Shown: positions 15,924 through 22,897 of the stretch, piece after piece
Layout of the letters: the number at the start of each line of letters is the position of its first letter
How positions within the stretch are numbered: position 1 is the first letter of the stretch
NCBI GenBank assembly: GCA_965370045.1
Contig: CBDUSI010000069.1
Location: forward strand, 1 to 24,141
Origin: CAZONU01 sp965370045
GTDB lineage: Bacteria; Planctomycetota; SZUA-567; JAKLDR01
DNA: 24,141 nucleotides
Direction: 5' to 3'
The notes under the pieces: generated by a model
The model's input: only the letters and a program-made list of their open reading frames with translations
Database searches by the model: none
What the model was told of the DNA's origin: nothing
Made by a program: the position numbers and the translations under genes

Positions 15924-16344
15924 CGCGCTCCTCTTCCTTGCCCTTTTCTAGGGGCATGGTCTGGACGTCGAGACCCTTGATCCCGGCGGCCTTGACCGCG
16001 TCCATCACCTTGGTGAGAAGCCCCAGCCGCACTTCCCGGTCGGCCCTCAGCACGGCGCGGTCCTTGCCCGTTCGAGCCGCTGCCGCGGTCACCGCCGCCC
16101 GCAGTTCCTCAATAGTTGTCGGCTGCCCGTTGACCAGCAGACTTCCTCCTTCGGAGAGCGATATGATGATTCCTCTCTCCTCAATGGCGGCGGCGCGGGC
16201 CGATTCGGGCAGATCGATCTTGATTCCCGCCTCCTCGATGAAGGAGGAGGTCAGGAGAAAGAAGATCAGCAGCAGGAACACGCAGTCCACCAGGGGCGCG
16301 ATGTTGAAGAGCGTCTCGACTTTGCGCCGCCGGTGGAACTTCAC
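15910..16344 (-). CDS. exbD: ExbD/TolR-family proton-channel subunit
   Basis: The 144-residue protein has a short basic N-terminus (KFHRRRK) and one membrane helix with the essential Asp (NIAPLVDCVFLLLIFFLLTS). A periplasmic domain follows (GIKIDLPESARA, RGIIISLSEGGSLLVNGQP, KDRAVLRADREVRLGLLTKVMDAVKAAG). The GTG at 16344 is chosen because it overlaps the exbB stop as GTGA and gives the normal family length. It forms the TonB motor with ExbB and sits between exbB and tonB. Confidence 0.93.
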   Translation of the reverse strand: MKFHRRRKVETLFNIAPLVDCVFLLLIFFLLTSSFIEEAGIKIDLPESARAAAIEERGIIISLSEGGSLLVNGQPTTIEELRAAVTAAAARTGKDRAVLRADREVRLGLLTKVMDAVKAAGIKGLDVQTMPLEKGKEEERDALP

Positions 16345-16955
16345 GCCTTCTCCGCCTCCTGGGAAAGGTCCAGGATTTCGTGCACGCAGCGGTGTATCTT
16401 CCGCTCGTAGTCGTCCACCCGCCCCTCGAAGTAGTGGTAGGCGAGCATCGCCGGAATGGCCACACACAGCCCGAAGGCCGTGGTCAGAAGCGCCTCCCAG
16501 ATGCCGCCGGCCAGGGCCGTCACGCTGGCCCGGCCGCCGGTGGCCTCCACGCTCATGAAGGCCTGGATCATGCCCGTCACCGTCCCCAGGAGCCCCATGA
16601 GCGGCGCGGTCTGGGCCACCACCGAAAGTATTCGAAGATGCTTCTCAAGGTCGGCCAGGAGGTCCGAGCCCTCGTGCTCGATGAGCGTCTCGGCGCGCCC
16701 GGCCCCCTTGTGGAGGTTCCGCAGGCACACGGCGAGCGAGGCGGCCACGGGTCCCCGGGCGGCCACGCAGGCCACGAGGGAGTCTTTCAGGTTGCCCTTG
16801 GCCGCGAGTTGCCGCACCCGATCATACAGGGCATCGTCATCGTTGCGGATGCGCAGGAAGTGGACCGTCCGCTCGACGATGACCGCCAGGGCCAGGACCG
16901 ACGCGGCCAGGATGGGGTACATCACCCAGCCGCCCTTGACGAACAGGTCCAGCAT
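16341..16955 (-). CDS. exbB: ExbB/MotA/TolQ-family proton-channel subunit
   Basis: The 204-residue protein has three hydrophobic segments: GGWVMYPILAASVLALAVIVER near the start, APLMGLLGTVTGMIQAF in the middle, and EALLTTAFGLCVAIPAMLAYHYF near the end. This matches ExbB/TolQ. The ATG at 16955 has GGGGGAGG eight bases upstream. A GTG at 16964 would leave no room for that site. It is the first gene of the operon, and the NikR-type palindrome lies 28-56 bases before the start. Order and overlap with exbD and tonB make an ExbB role more likely than TolQ. Confidence 0.92.
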   Translation of the reverse strand: MLDLFVKGGWVMYPILAASVLALAVIVERTVHFLRIRNDDDALYDRVRQLAAKGNLKDSLVACVAARGPVAASLAVCLRNLHKGAGRAETLIEHEGSDLLADLEKHLRILSVVAQTAPLMGLLGTVTGMIQAFMSVEATGGRASVTALAGGIWEALLTTAFGLCVAIPAMLAYHYFEGRVDDYERKIHRCVHEILDLSQEAEKA

Positions 16956-16982
16956 GTTCCTCACCTCCCCCTTTGCCCCTGT

Positions 16983-17011
16983 CGTAATACGCTACTGCAA
17001 ATCGTATTACG
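16983..17011. promoter_or_regulatory. NikR operator controlling the exbB-to-FmdE operon
   Basis: CGTAATACG (16983-16991) and CGTATTACG (17003-17011) form a perfect 9-base inverted repeat around 11 bases. The inner bases fit the TRWYA-N15-TRWYA pattern described for Helicobacter NikR exactly. The repeat lies between nikR and exbB. It overlaps the expected -10 position of a weak promoter whose -35 is TTGACC (complement at 17017-17022). Binding of nickel-loaded NikR here should repress the uptake operon. Confidence 0.72.
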
Positions 17012-17037
17012 AATGGGGTCAAAAAAATAATACCCCT

Positions 17038-17454
17038 CTACCCGAACTCCCTGCCCATCGTGGTCGCCATCAGCGTGTGATGCTTGAGCCCCTTGACGGA
17101 CTTGAACCGCGAAACCAGCTTGCGGATCTCCCTGGCCTTCCCCTTCACCACCACCAACTCCAGGCAGTTGTCGTGGTCGAGGTGAATGTGCTGGGTGGAA
17201 ACGATGATCTTCCCGAAATCGTGCTGGATGCTCATGAGCCGGCCGACCAGCGCCCGGCGATGGTGGTCGTAGACCAGCCCGATGGCCCCGGCCACCTCCT
17301 TGCCGGCGCCCCATTCCTTCACGACCAGCCGCTGGCGCATGCAGTCCATGACCGCTTCGGACCGCGTCGGGAAACCCTCCTTGCGGATCAGGCCATCGAA
17401 CTGCTTGAGGAGCAGTTCATCAACGGAAACGCTGAAACGCGCACGTCCGGCCAT
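17038..17454 (-). CDS. nikR: NikR nickel-responsive transcriptional regulator
   Basis: The 138-residue protein has the NikR architecture: a ribbon-helix-helix DNA-binding domain (RARFSVSVDELLLKQFDGLI, PTRSEAVMDCMRQRL) and a C-terminal ACT-like domain. The four high-affinity Ni(II) ligands are all present at H78, H89, H91 and C97, with the same spacing as H76, H87, H89 and C95 of the E. coli protein (STQHIHLDHDNCLEL). ATG at 17454 gives the usual length; an in-frame TTG at 17475 is unlikely because it lies almost at the predicted transcript start. It is encoded directly upstream of the TonB-ABC operon on the same strand. It is the key evidence that the operon's metal is nickel. Confidence 0.93.
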   Translation of the reverse strand: MAGRARFSVSVDELLLKQFDGLIRKEGFPTRSEAVMDCMRQRLVVKEWGAGKEVAGAIGLVYDHHRRALVGRLMSIQHDFGKIIVSTQHIHLDHDNCLELVVVKGKAREIRKLVSRFKSVKGLKHHTLMATTMGREFG

Positions 17455-17466
17455 CGCGCCCCCCCC

Positions 17467-17493
17467 ATATGACAATTTGTGGAATAGTAATAC
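17467..17493 (-). promoter_or_regulatory. Second NikR-like site, over the nikR promoter
   Basis: On the minus strand GTATTAC (17493-17487) and GTCATAT (17473-17467) are 13 bases apart. This matches the TRWYA-N15-TRWYA layout with one mismatch and also resembles the E. coli GTATGA/TCATAC halves. The left half overlaps the -10 element, which suggests autoregulation. It is weaker than the palindrome before exbB. Confidence 0.45.
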
Positions 17494-17512
17494 ACCTGCC
17501 GGGGCCGGTCAA
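17484..17512 (-). promoter_or_regulatory. Promoter of nikR
   Basis: TTGACC (complement at 17507-17512) and TACTAT (complement at 17484-17489) are exactly 17 bases apart on the minus strand. The predicted transcript starts near 17477, giving a leader of about 23 bases to the ATG at 17454. Confidence 0.55.
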
Positions 17513-17623
17513 GCACAAAACTATGTCGGGCCTGCCTGCCGCGTACGTCCTCTCCGTCACGGGCGCCTCCCCGGCATCAGAAGCGGGCTCGGCCGAGGCG
17601 GGGAACGAACCTCGTGCGCACTT

Positions 17624-17704
17624 ACCCGGTAGGAGCCGGGGTGTTTGGGAAGACTGTAGAAGGAGAGGCCGACCTCCCCGTCTTTACTCGCACGCGCGGG
17701 GAGG
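17624..17704 (-). terminator. Tandem GC-rich hairpins after the porin gene
   Basis: CCTCCCCG (17673-17680) and CGGGGAGG (17697-17704) form a perfect 8-base stem about 25 bases after the porin stop. A second stem, ACCCGG/CCGGGGT, lies at 17624-17642. The bases after the first stem are pyrimidine-rich on the minus strand but not a T-run. It may end porin transcription before the nikR promoter. The rest of 17513-17728 shows nothing else that I recognise. Confidence 0.35.
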
Positions 17705-17728
17705 CCGAACTCGCTCCGGGGTGCCGAT

Positions 17729-18958
17729 TCAGAAGCTGACCTGCAGCCTCACGCCGAAGACGGTGACGCCGTCCGCATCCGCGTCACCTCCGGGGTTGCC
17801 TACGAACTGCACACCGGGCGAGAGCTCCATGTGGTCGTTCATTTTGAGGCGGTAGTACAGCTCCACGTGGTGCTCGTCGTCAGGATCGGTGCCGCCGGCT
17901 CTTGCGGCCTCCTCCGCCTCCTCGCCGAGCATGGCCACGCCGTAGGCCAAACCGAGCGCGTCATCACCGCGGCCCCACAGGTCGCCGCCGAGCTCCACGC
18001 CTCCGGAAACCCAGGTCTCGACCTCATAGTGCTCCTCGTCGGCCATGCCCAAGCGGAAGAACGCGGTCACGCCCTCGACGAGGCTCTGGTCGCAGGACAG
18101 CCCCCAGCCGACACCCGGCGAGTCGAGCCTGGTATCATCCCTCAACTCGGGCAGCTTGGTGTCCTCGTGCCAGACGAACGCCCGGTAGTTGCCGGGCTTC
18201 CCGAAGATCTCGACGCTGACGCCCAGCTCGCCGACGAAGAAGAGGTCGTCAGCGAACTTGCCCCCGCGGTCGTGGACATCGTCGGAGTCGGCGAAGCCGA
18301 ACCTCAGGCTGATCTTTTCGTCGTAGGTGTAGGTCAGGATGGCCCCGAAGTCGTTATCGGGGGCCGCGAAGGTAGGGTTGCCGCAGAAGCCCGAACCCAG
18401 GAACTGGGCGGTCTCGTCGCCCGCAACCTCGTTGGTGTCGAACTCGCCGGTCAGGTCGATCTTGCCCATGCGCGCTGAGAGCGAGTGCGCGCCGCCCAGC
18501 TTCCAGTTGCCTTCCACCCAGGCTTCGCTGAGCCGGACGTTCTCGTCGTCATCGGCGGCGTCGTTGACCCCGACGAGCAGGTTGAGGTGCTTGTCCAGGC
18601 CCTCGCCGCTGCCGGCCTCAACGAGCACGAAGCCCTTCCAGTTTTCGGCCAGTTTGGCTTCGAGCTCGATATCCATCGATCCGGTGGCCGCCGAGACGTC
18701 CTCTTCCTCGCTGGTCTCTTTCTCCGCGCCGGCCGAGCCCTGCAGGACGCCGGTCAAGCCCACGGCGAAGTCCACCCGGTCGAAGAAGTTGTCTGCCTTC
18801 TCATCGCCCGGCTTGAACAAGCTGCTTTTCTGGCGCTCCTTTTCTATCTCCTTGCGGACGATCTCCCGGACCTTCGCCTCGGAAACCGGCTCTCCGGCCT
18901 GAACCGTTGCCGTCGCGCCAAGCAGCAGAAGGACAACCCATGCTATTTCCCGTCGCAT
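17729..18958 (-). CDS. Outer-membrane porin, OprB-like
   Basis: The 409-residue protein has a cleavable signal peptide and a short charged coiled region (SEAKVREIVRKEIEKERQKS). A beta-barrel follows, with alternating strands rich in Gly, Asp and aromatic residues, ending in the Phe typical of outer-membrane proteins (VFGVRLQVSF). The last 60 residues (DEHHVELYYRLKMNDHMELSPGV followed by QFVGNPGG) match the carbohydrate-selective OprB porin pattern well. The start has AAGGAG upstream. It lies between the iron and nickel clusters on the same strand. A role in metal or chelate diffusion is possible from context but not shown by sequence. Acidic Asp/Glu loops are abundant. Confidence 0.75.
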   Translation of the reverse strand: MRREIAWVVLLLLGATATVQAGEPVSEAKVREIVRKEIEKERQKSSLFKPGDEKADNFFDRVDFAVGLTGVLQGSAGAEKETSEEEDVSAATGSMDIELEAKLAENWKGFVLVEAGSGEGLDKHLNLLVGVNDAADDDENVRLSEAWVEGNWKLGGAHSLSARMGKIDLTGEFDTNEVAGDETAQFLGSGFCGNPTFAAPDNDFGAILTYTYDEKISLRFGFADSDDVHDRGGKFADDLFFVGELGVSVEIFGKPGNYRAFVWHEDTKLPELRDDTRLDSPGVGWGLSCDQSLVEGVTAFFRLGMADEEHYEVETWVSGGVELGGDLWGRGDDALGLAYGVAMLGEEAEEAARAGGTDPDDEHHVELYYRLKMNDHMELSPGVQFVGNPGGDADADGVTVFGVRLQVSF

Positions 18959-19085
18959 CTTCTCTCCTTATCATCTTGTTTTTCCCCAACAAAAAAGCGT
19001 GGCAAGGCCGACACTTCCGCGGCCTCGTCACGCCCTCACTTTCCGGCTTCACGCGCCGGACCGTAGGACTTGTTTTACTCCGGGG

Positions 19086-19352
19086 TCAGGCGTTTTCCGC
19101 CAGCACCCCGATCAGCTTCTTGCGCAGCGCCTCAAGCTGCCTGGACTTGAAGGCCTTCCGCGTCCCCTCCAGAACCTCGACTACCTCCACGAGCGTTTCC
19201 CTGAGCCTGCGCCTGTGCGGACAGTCCAGGAGAAAGCACCTTTGGATGTCCGGATCACCTCCTTCCCTCAAACTGACGAGAAGGCGCTGGTGCTCCTCGA
19301 CCCGTGCCTGAATTTCCTCGCCGCTCCTGGCCAGCGCTTCCTGAACGGTCAT
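19086..19352 (-). CDS. Small helical protein at the end of the feo operon
   Basis: The 88-residue protein is not recognised as a named family. It is mainly helical, with a central CFLLDCPHRRRLRETLVEVVEVLE segment that has two Cys and a His in a row of basic residues, and a basic C-terminal helix (KAFKSRQLEALRKKL). The ATG overlaps the TGA of the FeoB-associated gene (ATGA), so it is translated with the Feo proteins. The Cys-x5-Cys-x-His cluster could bind a metal. No membrane segment is present. Confidence 0.6.
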   Translation of the reverse strand: MTVQEALARSGEEIQARVEEHQRLLVSLREGGDPDIQRCFLLDCPHRRRLRETLVEVVEVLEGTRKAFKSRQLEALRKKLIGVLAENA

Positions 19353-19534
19353 CTGCCGTTTGTCCTTTCCTGCGGCTTCATCTCCGGGGCTTTGTCGCAA
19401 GAGTCCGAAAGAGGACACGAGCTCCCCCGGCATCCGCATCCGCCGTCCTTCCCGCTGAGGGTCCGGTGGAGCGACCGGGCCGCGAGGAGCAGGACGGCCC
19501 CCACGACCAGGGCGACGACGATGGTCTCCACCAT
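19349..19534 (-). CDS. FeoB-associated Cys-rich membrane protein
   Basis: The 61-residue protein has one N-terminal membrane helix (VETIVVALVVGAVLLLAARS). A short cytoplasmic tail follows with four cysteines in the pattern CGCRGSSCPLSDSC, the layout of the small FeoB-associated family. It starts with GGAGAGGG upstream, 12 bases after the feoB stop. It overlaps the next gene by four bases. Such proteins are thought to assist FeoB-mediated Fe(II) uptake, in a role often compared with FeoC. The start at 19534 is preferred over the longer frame reaching 19645, which overlaps feoB. Confidence 0.85.
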   Translation of the reverse strand: MVETIVVALVVGAVLLLAARSLHRTLSGKDGGCGCRGSSCPLSDSCDKAPEMKPQERTNGR

Positions 19535-19545
19535 CGAGCCCTCTC

Positions 19546-21624
19546 CTATCCGGTGCCGAGCCCCAGGAGGCTTCCGACCTGGTAGACGACCAACGTCACG
19601 ACGTAGGCCAAGGCGGTCAGCCCCCCGGTCTGAAAGATCGCCCACTTCCAGGAGTTGGTCTCCCGCCTGGTGACGGCGAAGGTAGCCAGGCAGGGGGCGC
19701 TGATAAGGGTGAAGAGCATCATGCAGAACGCGACCAGCGGGGTGTAATTACGCTTGAGACGTTCCCGCAAGGGCTCGGACTCCTCGTCCGCTTCGCCCAC
19801 GGAATAGACGATGCCCAGTTGGGCCACGAAGACCTCCTTGGCCGCGAGCGCCCCGATAAGGGGAGTGCCCAGCCGCCAGTCGAAGCCGAGGGGCTTGAGC
19901 GCCGGCTCCATGACATGGCCGATGCGGCCCGCGACCGAATACGAGAGCTTCTCCGCCCGGACCGCTTCCTCGCTATCCAGCCCGGCCAGCCTGGCCTCGG
20001 GCGCCTTCGGGTAGCTGGTCAGCGCCCAGAGGATGATCGAGGCACCCAGGATAATGGTCCCGGCCTTTCTCAGAAACAGCCATCCCCGCTCCCACATGTG
20101 GATGAATACGCCCTTGAGAGTAGGCATGCGGTAGGGCGGCAGCTCCATCACGAAGGGCACCGAGGGTCCCTTGAAGAGCGTCGCCCGCAGGAGCTTGGCG
20201 CAGAGAATGGCCAGGGCGACCCCAATGATATAGATAATCCAGAGCATCGGCGCCTGCCAGGCCTGCGGGAAGAACGCCGGGATGATGAGCGCGTAGATGG
20301 GCAGCCGCGCGCCGCAGCTCATCAAGGGAGCCACCATTATCGTGGTGAGCCGGTCCCGGCGGTTCTCCAGGGTGCGGGTGGCCATGATCGCCGGGATGGT
20401 GCAGCCGAATCCGATCAGCATGGGGATGAAGCTCTTGCCGTGAAGGCCTATCTTGTGCATCAGCCGGTCCATGATGAAGGCCGCCCGCGCCATGTAGCCG
20501 GAATCCTCCAGGATCGCGATGGCCAGGAAGAGAAGCAGGATGTTGGGCAGGAAGACGATCACCCCGCCGACGCCGGCGATGATCCCGTCGACGAGGAGCG
20601 ACTTCAGGGCGTTCTCGGAACCCTCCGGCCACCAGCCCGCGACGGCTCCGCCCAGCCACCCAAAGGCGCTTTCGATCCAGCCCATGGGCGGGTCGCCCAG
20701 GGCGAAAGTGAGCTTGAAGACCAGGTACATCAACCCGAGGAATATGGGGAGCGCCAGCAGCCGGTTGGTCACCACCGCGTCGATCCGGTCCGACATGGTG
20801 TGCCGGGCCTCGACCGTCGAGCGCACCGCCTCCTGGCAGGCCCCGGAGATGAAGCCGTACCTCCGGCCGGCGATGACGATCTCCGGGTGCTCGCCGAATA
20901 TCTTCTCGAGGTGGGCCGCGCTCTTCTCGACGGCATCGAGGACCTCGCGGGAGCCGACCTTCTCCCTCACGTCCTTGTCGTTCTCCAGGAGCTTGATGGC
21001 CAGCCAGCGCGAGCCGTACCTATCCGCAAGCGGCTTCTCTTCCTCCCCCAGGAGCTTCTGGATCTTGGCGAGATCTTCCTCGATCTCCCGGCCGTAGCCG
21101 ACGCGGACTTCCCGGCCCCCGCCCCCGCTCGTCGCCACGGACACGACCGCGTCGAGCAGCTCCTTCGTCCCCAGGCCCTTGTGGCCGACCGTGGGCACGA
21201 TGGGCGTGCCCAGGAGCCCGGATAGCTTCTCCAGATCGAACTCCAGTCCCCGAGCCCTGGCCGTGTCGCTCATGTTGAACGCCAGCACGAGCGGAGCGCC
21301 GAGCTCCATGAACTGCACGGCCAGATACAGGTTCCTCTCCAGGTTGGAGGCGTCGACGATGTCGACCACCACGTCCGGCTTCTCGTCGATGATGAAATTC
21401 CGCGCCACCACCTCCTCGAGGGAGTAAGCGGTCAGGCTGTAGGTGCCGGGCAGGTCAACGACGTTGATCTCGCCGTCGCCGTGCCGGCAAGCACCCTCCT
21501 TTTTCTCGACCGTGACGCCAGGGTAGTTCCCTACGTGCTGCCGGGCTCCGGTGAGATTGTTGAAGATGGTGGTCTTCCCCGAGTTGGGGTTCCCAGCCAG
21601 TGCCACCGTGATCCTCCGCGCCAT
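19546..21624 (-). CDS. feoB: Ferrous iron transporter FeoB
   Basis: The 692-residue protein has an N-terminal G domain with GNPNSGKTT (G1), VVDLPGTYS (G3) and NMSD (G4). A helical spacer follows, and then two Gate-containing membrane halves with about eight helices in all (IAILEDSGYMARAAFIMDRLM, GFGCTIPAIMATRTLENRRDRL, APLMSCGARLPIYALI). It imports Fe(II) across the inner membrane. The length is normal and no frameshift is seen. The ATG has AAGGAGG 11 bases upstream, and feoA precedes it by 87 bases. Confidence 0.96.
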   Translation of the reverse strand: MARRITVALAGNPNSGKTTIFNNLTGARQHVGNYPGVTVEKKEGACRHGDGEINVVDLPGTYSLTAYSLEEVVARNFIIDEKPDVVVDIVDASNLERNLYLAVQFMELGAPLVLAFNMSDTARARGLEFDLEKLSGLLGTPIVPTVGHKGLGTKELLDAVVSVATSGGGGREVRVGYGREIEEDLAKIQKLLGEEEKPLADRYGSRWLAIKLLENDKDVREKVGSREVLDAVEKSAAHLEKIFGEHPEIVIAGRRYGFISGACQEAVRSTVEARHTMSDRIDAVVTNRLLALPIFLGLMYLVFKLTFALGDPPMGWIESAFGWLGGAVAGWWPEGSENALKSLLVDGIIAGVGGVIVFLPNILLLFLAIAILEDSGYMARAAFIMDRLMHKIGLHGKSFIPMLIGFGCTIPAIMATRTLENRRDRLTTIMVAPLMSCGARLPIYALIIPAFFPQAWQAPMLWIIYIIGVALAILCAKLLRATLFKGPSVPFVMELPPYRMPTLKGVFIHMWERGWLFLRKAGTIILGASIILWALTSYPKAPEARLAGLDSEEAVRAEKLSYSVAGRIGHVMEPALKPLGFDWRLGTPLIGALAAKEVFVAQLGIVYSVGEADEESEPLRERLKRNYTPLVAFCMMLFTLISAPCLATFAVTRRETNSWKWAIFQTGGLTALAYVVTLVVYQVGSLLGLGTG

Positions 21625-21711
21625 GACTTTCCGGACCTCCTTCCTGCTGCGCTGGCCGTGTCTCGGCGAGGCGCGAATGTTTCGCCGCGCCGAACTCCCG
21701 GCCGAAAAAAA

Positions 21712-21927
21712 CTACGCGACGATGATCTTGTGAGCCATCCCCCGGCCCAGCATCACGCGACTACCCTTGACCGCCACCATGAACGGGCCGCGCAGGGTGT
21801 TGCGGATAACCTCGATCTCCACTCCGGGCACCAGACCCATGGCGGCCAGCCGCGCCTGGAGCCCACGGCCCGCGTCAACAGCTATGAGCCGCACTCGTCT
21901 CCCGGTCTCAACCATCGCCAGCGACAT
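21712..21927 (-). CDS. feoA: FeoA, SH3-like ferrous iron transport protein
   Basis: The 71-residue protein has the FeoA fold pattern: GRRVRLIAVDAGRGLQARL, AAMGLVPGVEIEVIRNTLRG, then a C-terminal strand MVAVKGSRVMLGRGMAHKI. It acts with FeoB at the cytoplasmic face. The ATG at 21927 is chosen because GAGGAGG lies 11 bases upstream. An ATG eight codons earlier (21951) has only a poor site. A second FeoA domain is fused to the regulator encoded just upstream. Confidence 0.88.
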   Translation of the reverse strand: MSLAMVETGRRVRLIAVDAGRGLQARLAAMGLVPGVEIEVIRNTLRGPFMVAVKGSRVMLGRGMAHKIIVA

Positions 21928-21968
21928 CGCTCCGGTTTCCTCCTCAGGCATCCGACCGGCGGGGCGGT

Positions 21969-22724
21969 CTACAGCGGCTCGACCGTAATCCCCGCCGCCT
22001 CCTCTTTCCTGAGGGAGAGGTGATACCCCCTCACCTTGACCTCAATCGGATCGCCCAGCGGGGCCACGCGCTCCACCTCAATGAGCGTTCCGGGCGTCAC
22101 GCCCATGTCGGCGATTCGTTTGTTGGTTTCGCCCCGGCCCTTGATCTTCACGATCCTGGCCTTCTGGCCCGGCTTCATCTCCCCAAGCGTTAACGGCATC
22201 TTTCGTGCCTCCTTCTGCGCCGCCTTCTCCCGCACCTCCTCAAGGCACAGAGATAGACATCGCTCGCAGTGCCCGTAGTCCCTGCCGTGCTCGCAGTAGT
22301 GCTGGAAGCCCTTGATCCATTTGGTGCCCCCGCGCGGGCAGGCCTCCACGAACTCAACGAACTGGATGAGCCGATCAAGGATGTCGCCCCGAACCGCGTG
22401 CTCCATCTTGCATGCAGCTTTTTCGGCCTCAGCCCCGTCCACGACCAGAACCTTTACGAAGAAGTCGCGCAGTGCCTCGTGTCGGCGGACCACCTCCTCC
22501 GCAGCCTTCTTCCCCTTCAACGTCAGAGTGACGAGGTCGTAGGGCGCGTAGTTGACCAGCCCCTTCTCGGCCAGCGCGTGGAGCGCGCCGGTCACCGAGG
22601 AGCTGTTCACCTTGAGCCGCCTGGAGATGTCCCGGGCCCGGGCTGCCTGCTTCTCCGCCGCGATGTGGAAGATGGCTTCCAGGTAGTCCTCCAGGCTGGC
22701 GCTGAGCGCTTCGCTTGCGACCAT
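21969..22724 (-). CDS. DtxR-family metal-dependent repressor fused to a FeoA domain
   Basis: The 251-residue protein has a winged-helix domain (SLEDYLEAIFHIAAE, ARARDISRRLKVNSSSVTGAL) and a DtxR dimerisation/metal domain with RHEALR at 81-86 and C105, E108 and H109 as expected metal ligands. A Cys-rich linker holds C144, C153, C156 and C160. A FeoA domain follows at about 176-251 (PLTLGEMKPGQKARIVKIKG). It probably represses the feo operon when Fe(II) or Mn(II) is bound. ATG at 22724 has GGAGGG eight bases upstream. It is the first gene of the operon, with a promoter and inverted repeat directly before it. Confidence 0.9.
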   Translation of the reverse strand: MVASEALSASLEDYLEAIFHIAAEKQAARARDISRRLKVNSSSVTGALHALAEKGLVNYAPYDLVTLTLKGKKAAEEVVRRHEALRDFFVKVLVVDGAEAEKAACKMEHAVRGDILDRLIQFVEFVEACPRGGTKWIKGFQHYCEHGRDYGHCERCLSLCLEEVREKAAQKEARKMPLTLGEMKPGQKARIVKIKGRGETNKRIADMGVTPGTLIEVERVAPLGDPIEVKVRGYHLSLRKEEAAGITVEPL

Positions 22725-22756
22725 TCCTCGCTCCCTCCCGCAGGCCGGCCTTTCTC

Positions 22757-22787
22757 TCGGTGCGCCAAATACTTTACGGCACGCCGA
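22757..22787. promoter_or_regulatory. Imperfect inverted repeat over the feo promoter, possible regulator site
   Basis: TCGGTGCGCCAA (22757-22768) and CGGCACGCCGA (22777-22787) form an imperfect inverted repeat whose centre covers the -10 box. The position suits an operator for the DtxR-type repressor encoded first in the operon. The match to any known DtxR-family consensus was not established. Confidence 0.4.
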
Positions 22788-22799
22788 ACTCACTGTCAA
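22771..22799 (-). promoter_or_regulatory. Promoter of the DtxR-feoAB operon
   Basis: TTGACA (complement at 22794-22799) is a perfect -35 box. TAAAGT (complement at 22771-22776) is the -10 box, exactly 17 bases away. The predicted start near 22764 leaves a leader of about 40 bases to the ATG at 22724. It is one of the best promoters in the window. Confidence 0.65.
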
Positions 22800-22860
22800 G
22801 GCTTTTTCCGAAAACATTCGTTAGCAGTTCTAAGGCCCTGCTGCCACGTAAGTTAGCGGG

Positions 22861-22884
22861 CGAGGCACCGGTAACCATGCCTCG
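22861..22884. repeat. Perfect 7-bp hairpin between the regulator and integrase genes
   Basis: CGAGGCA (22861-22867) and TGCCTCG (22878-22884) pair perfectly around a 10-base loop, 14 bases from the integrase stop. It could be a terminator without T-run or part of a recombination site. No tRNA gene was recognised beside it. Confidence 0.3.
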
Positions 22885-22897
22885 GTAAGTACCCTGG

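Noticed and set aside
19043..19059. CCGGC/GCCGG hairpin as terminator of the feo operon
   Set aside because: The stem is only five bases and has no T-run on the minus strand.
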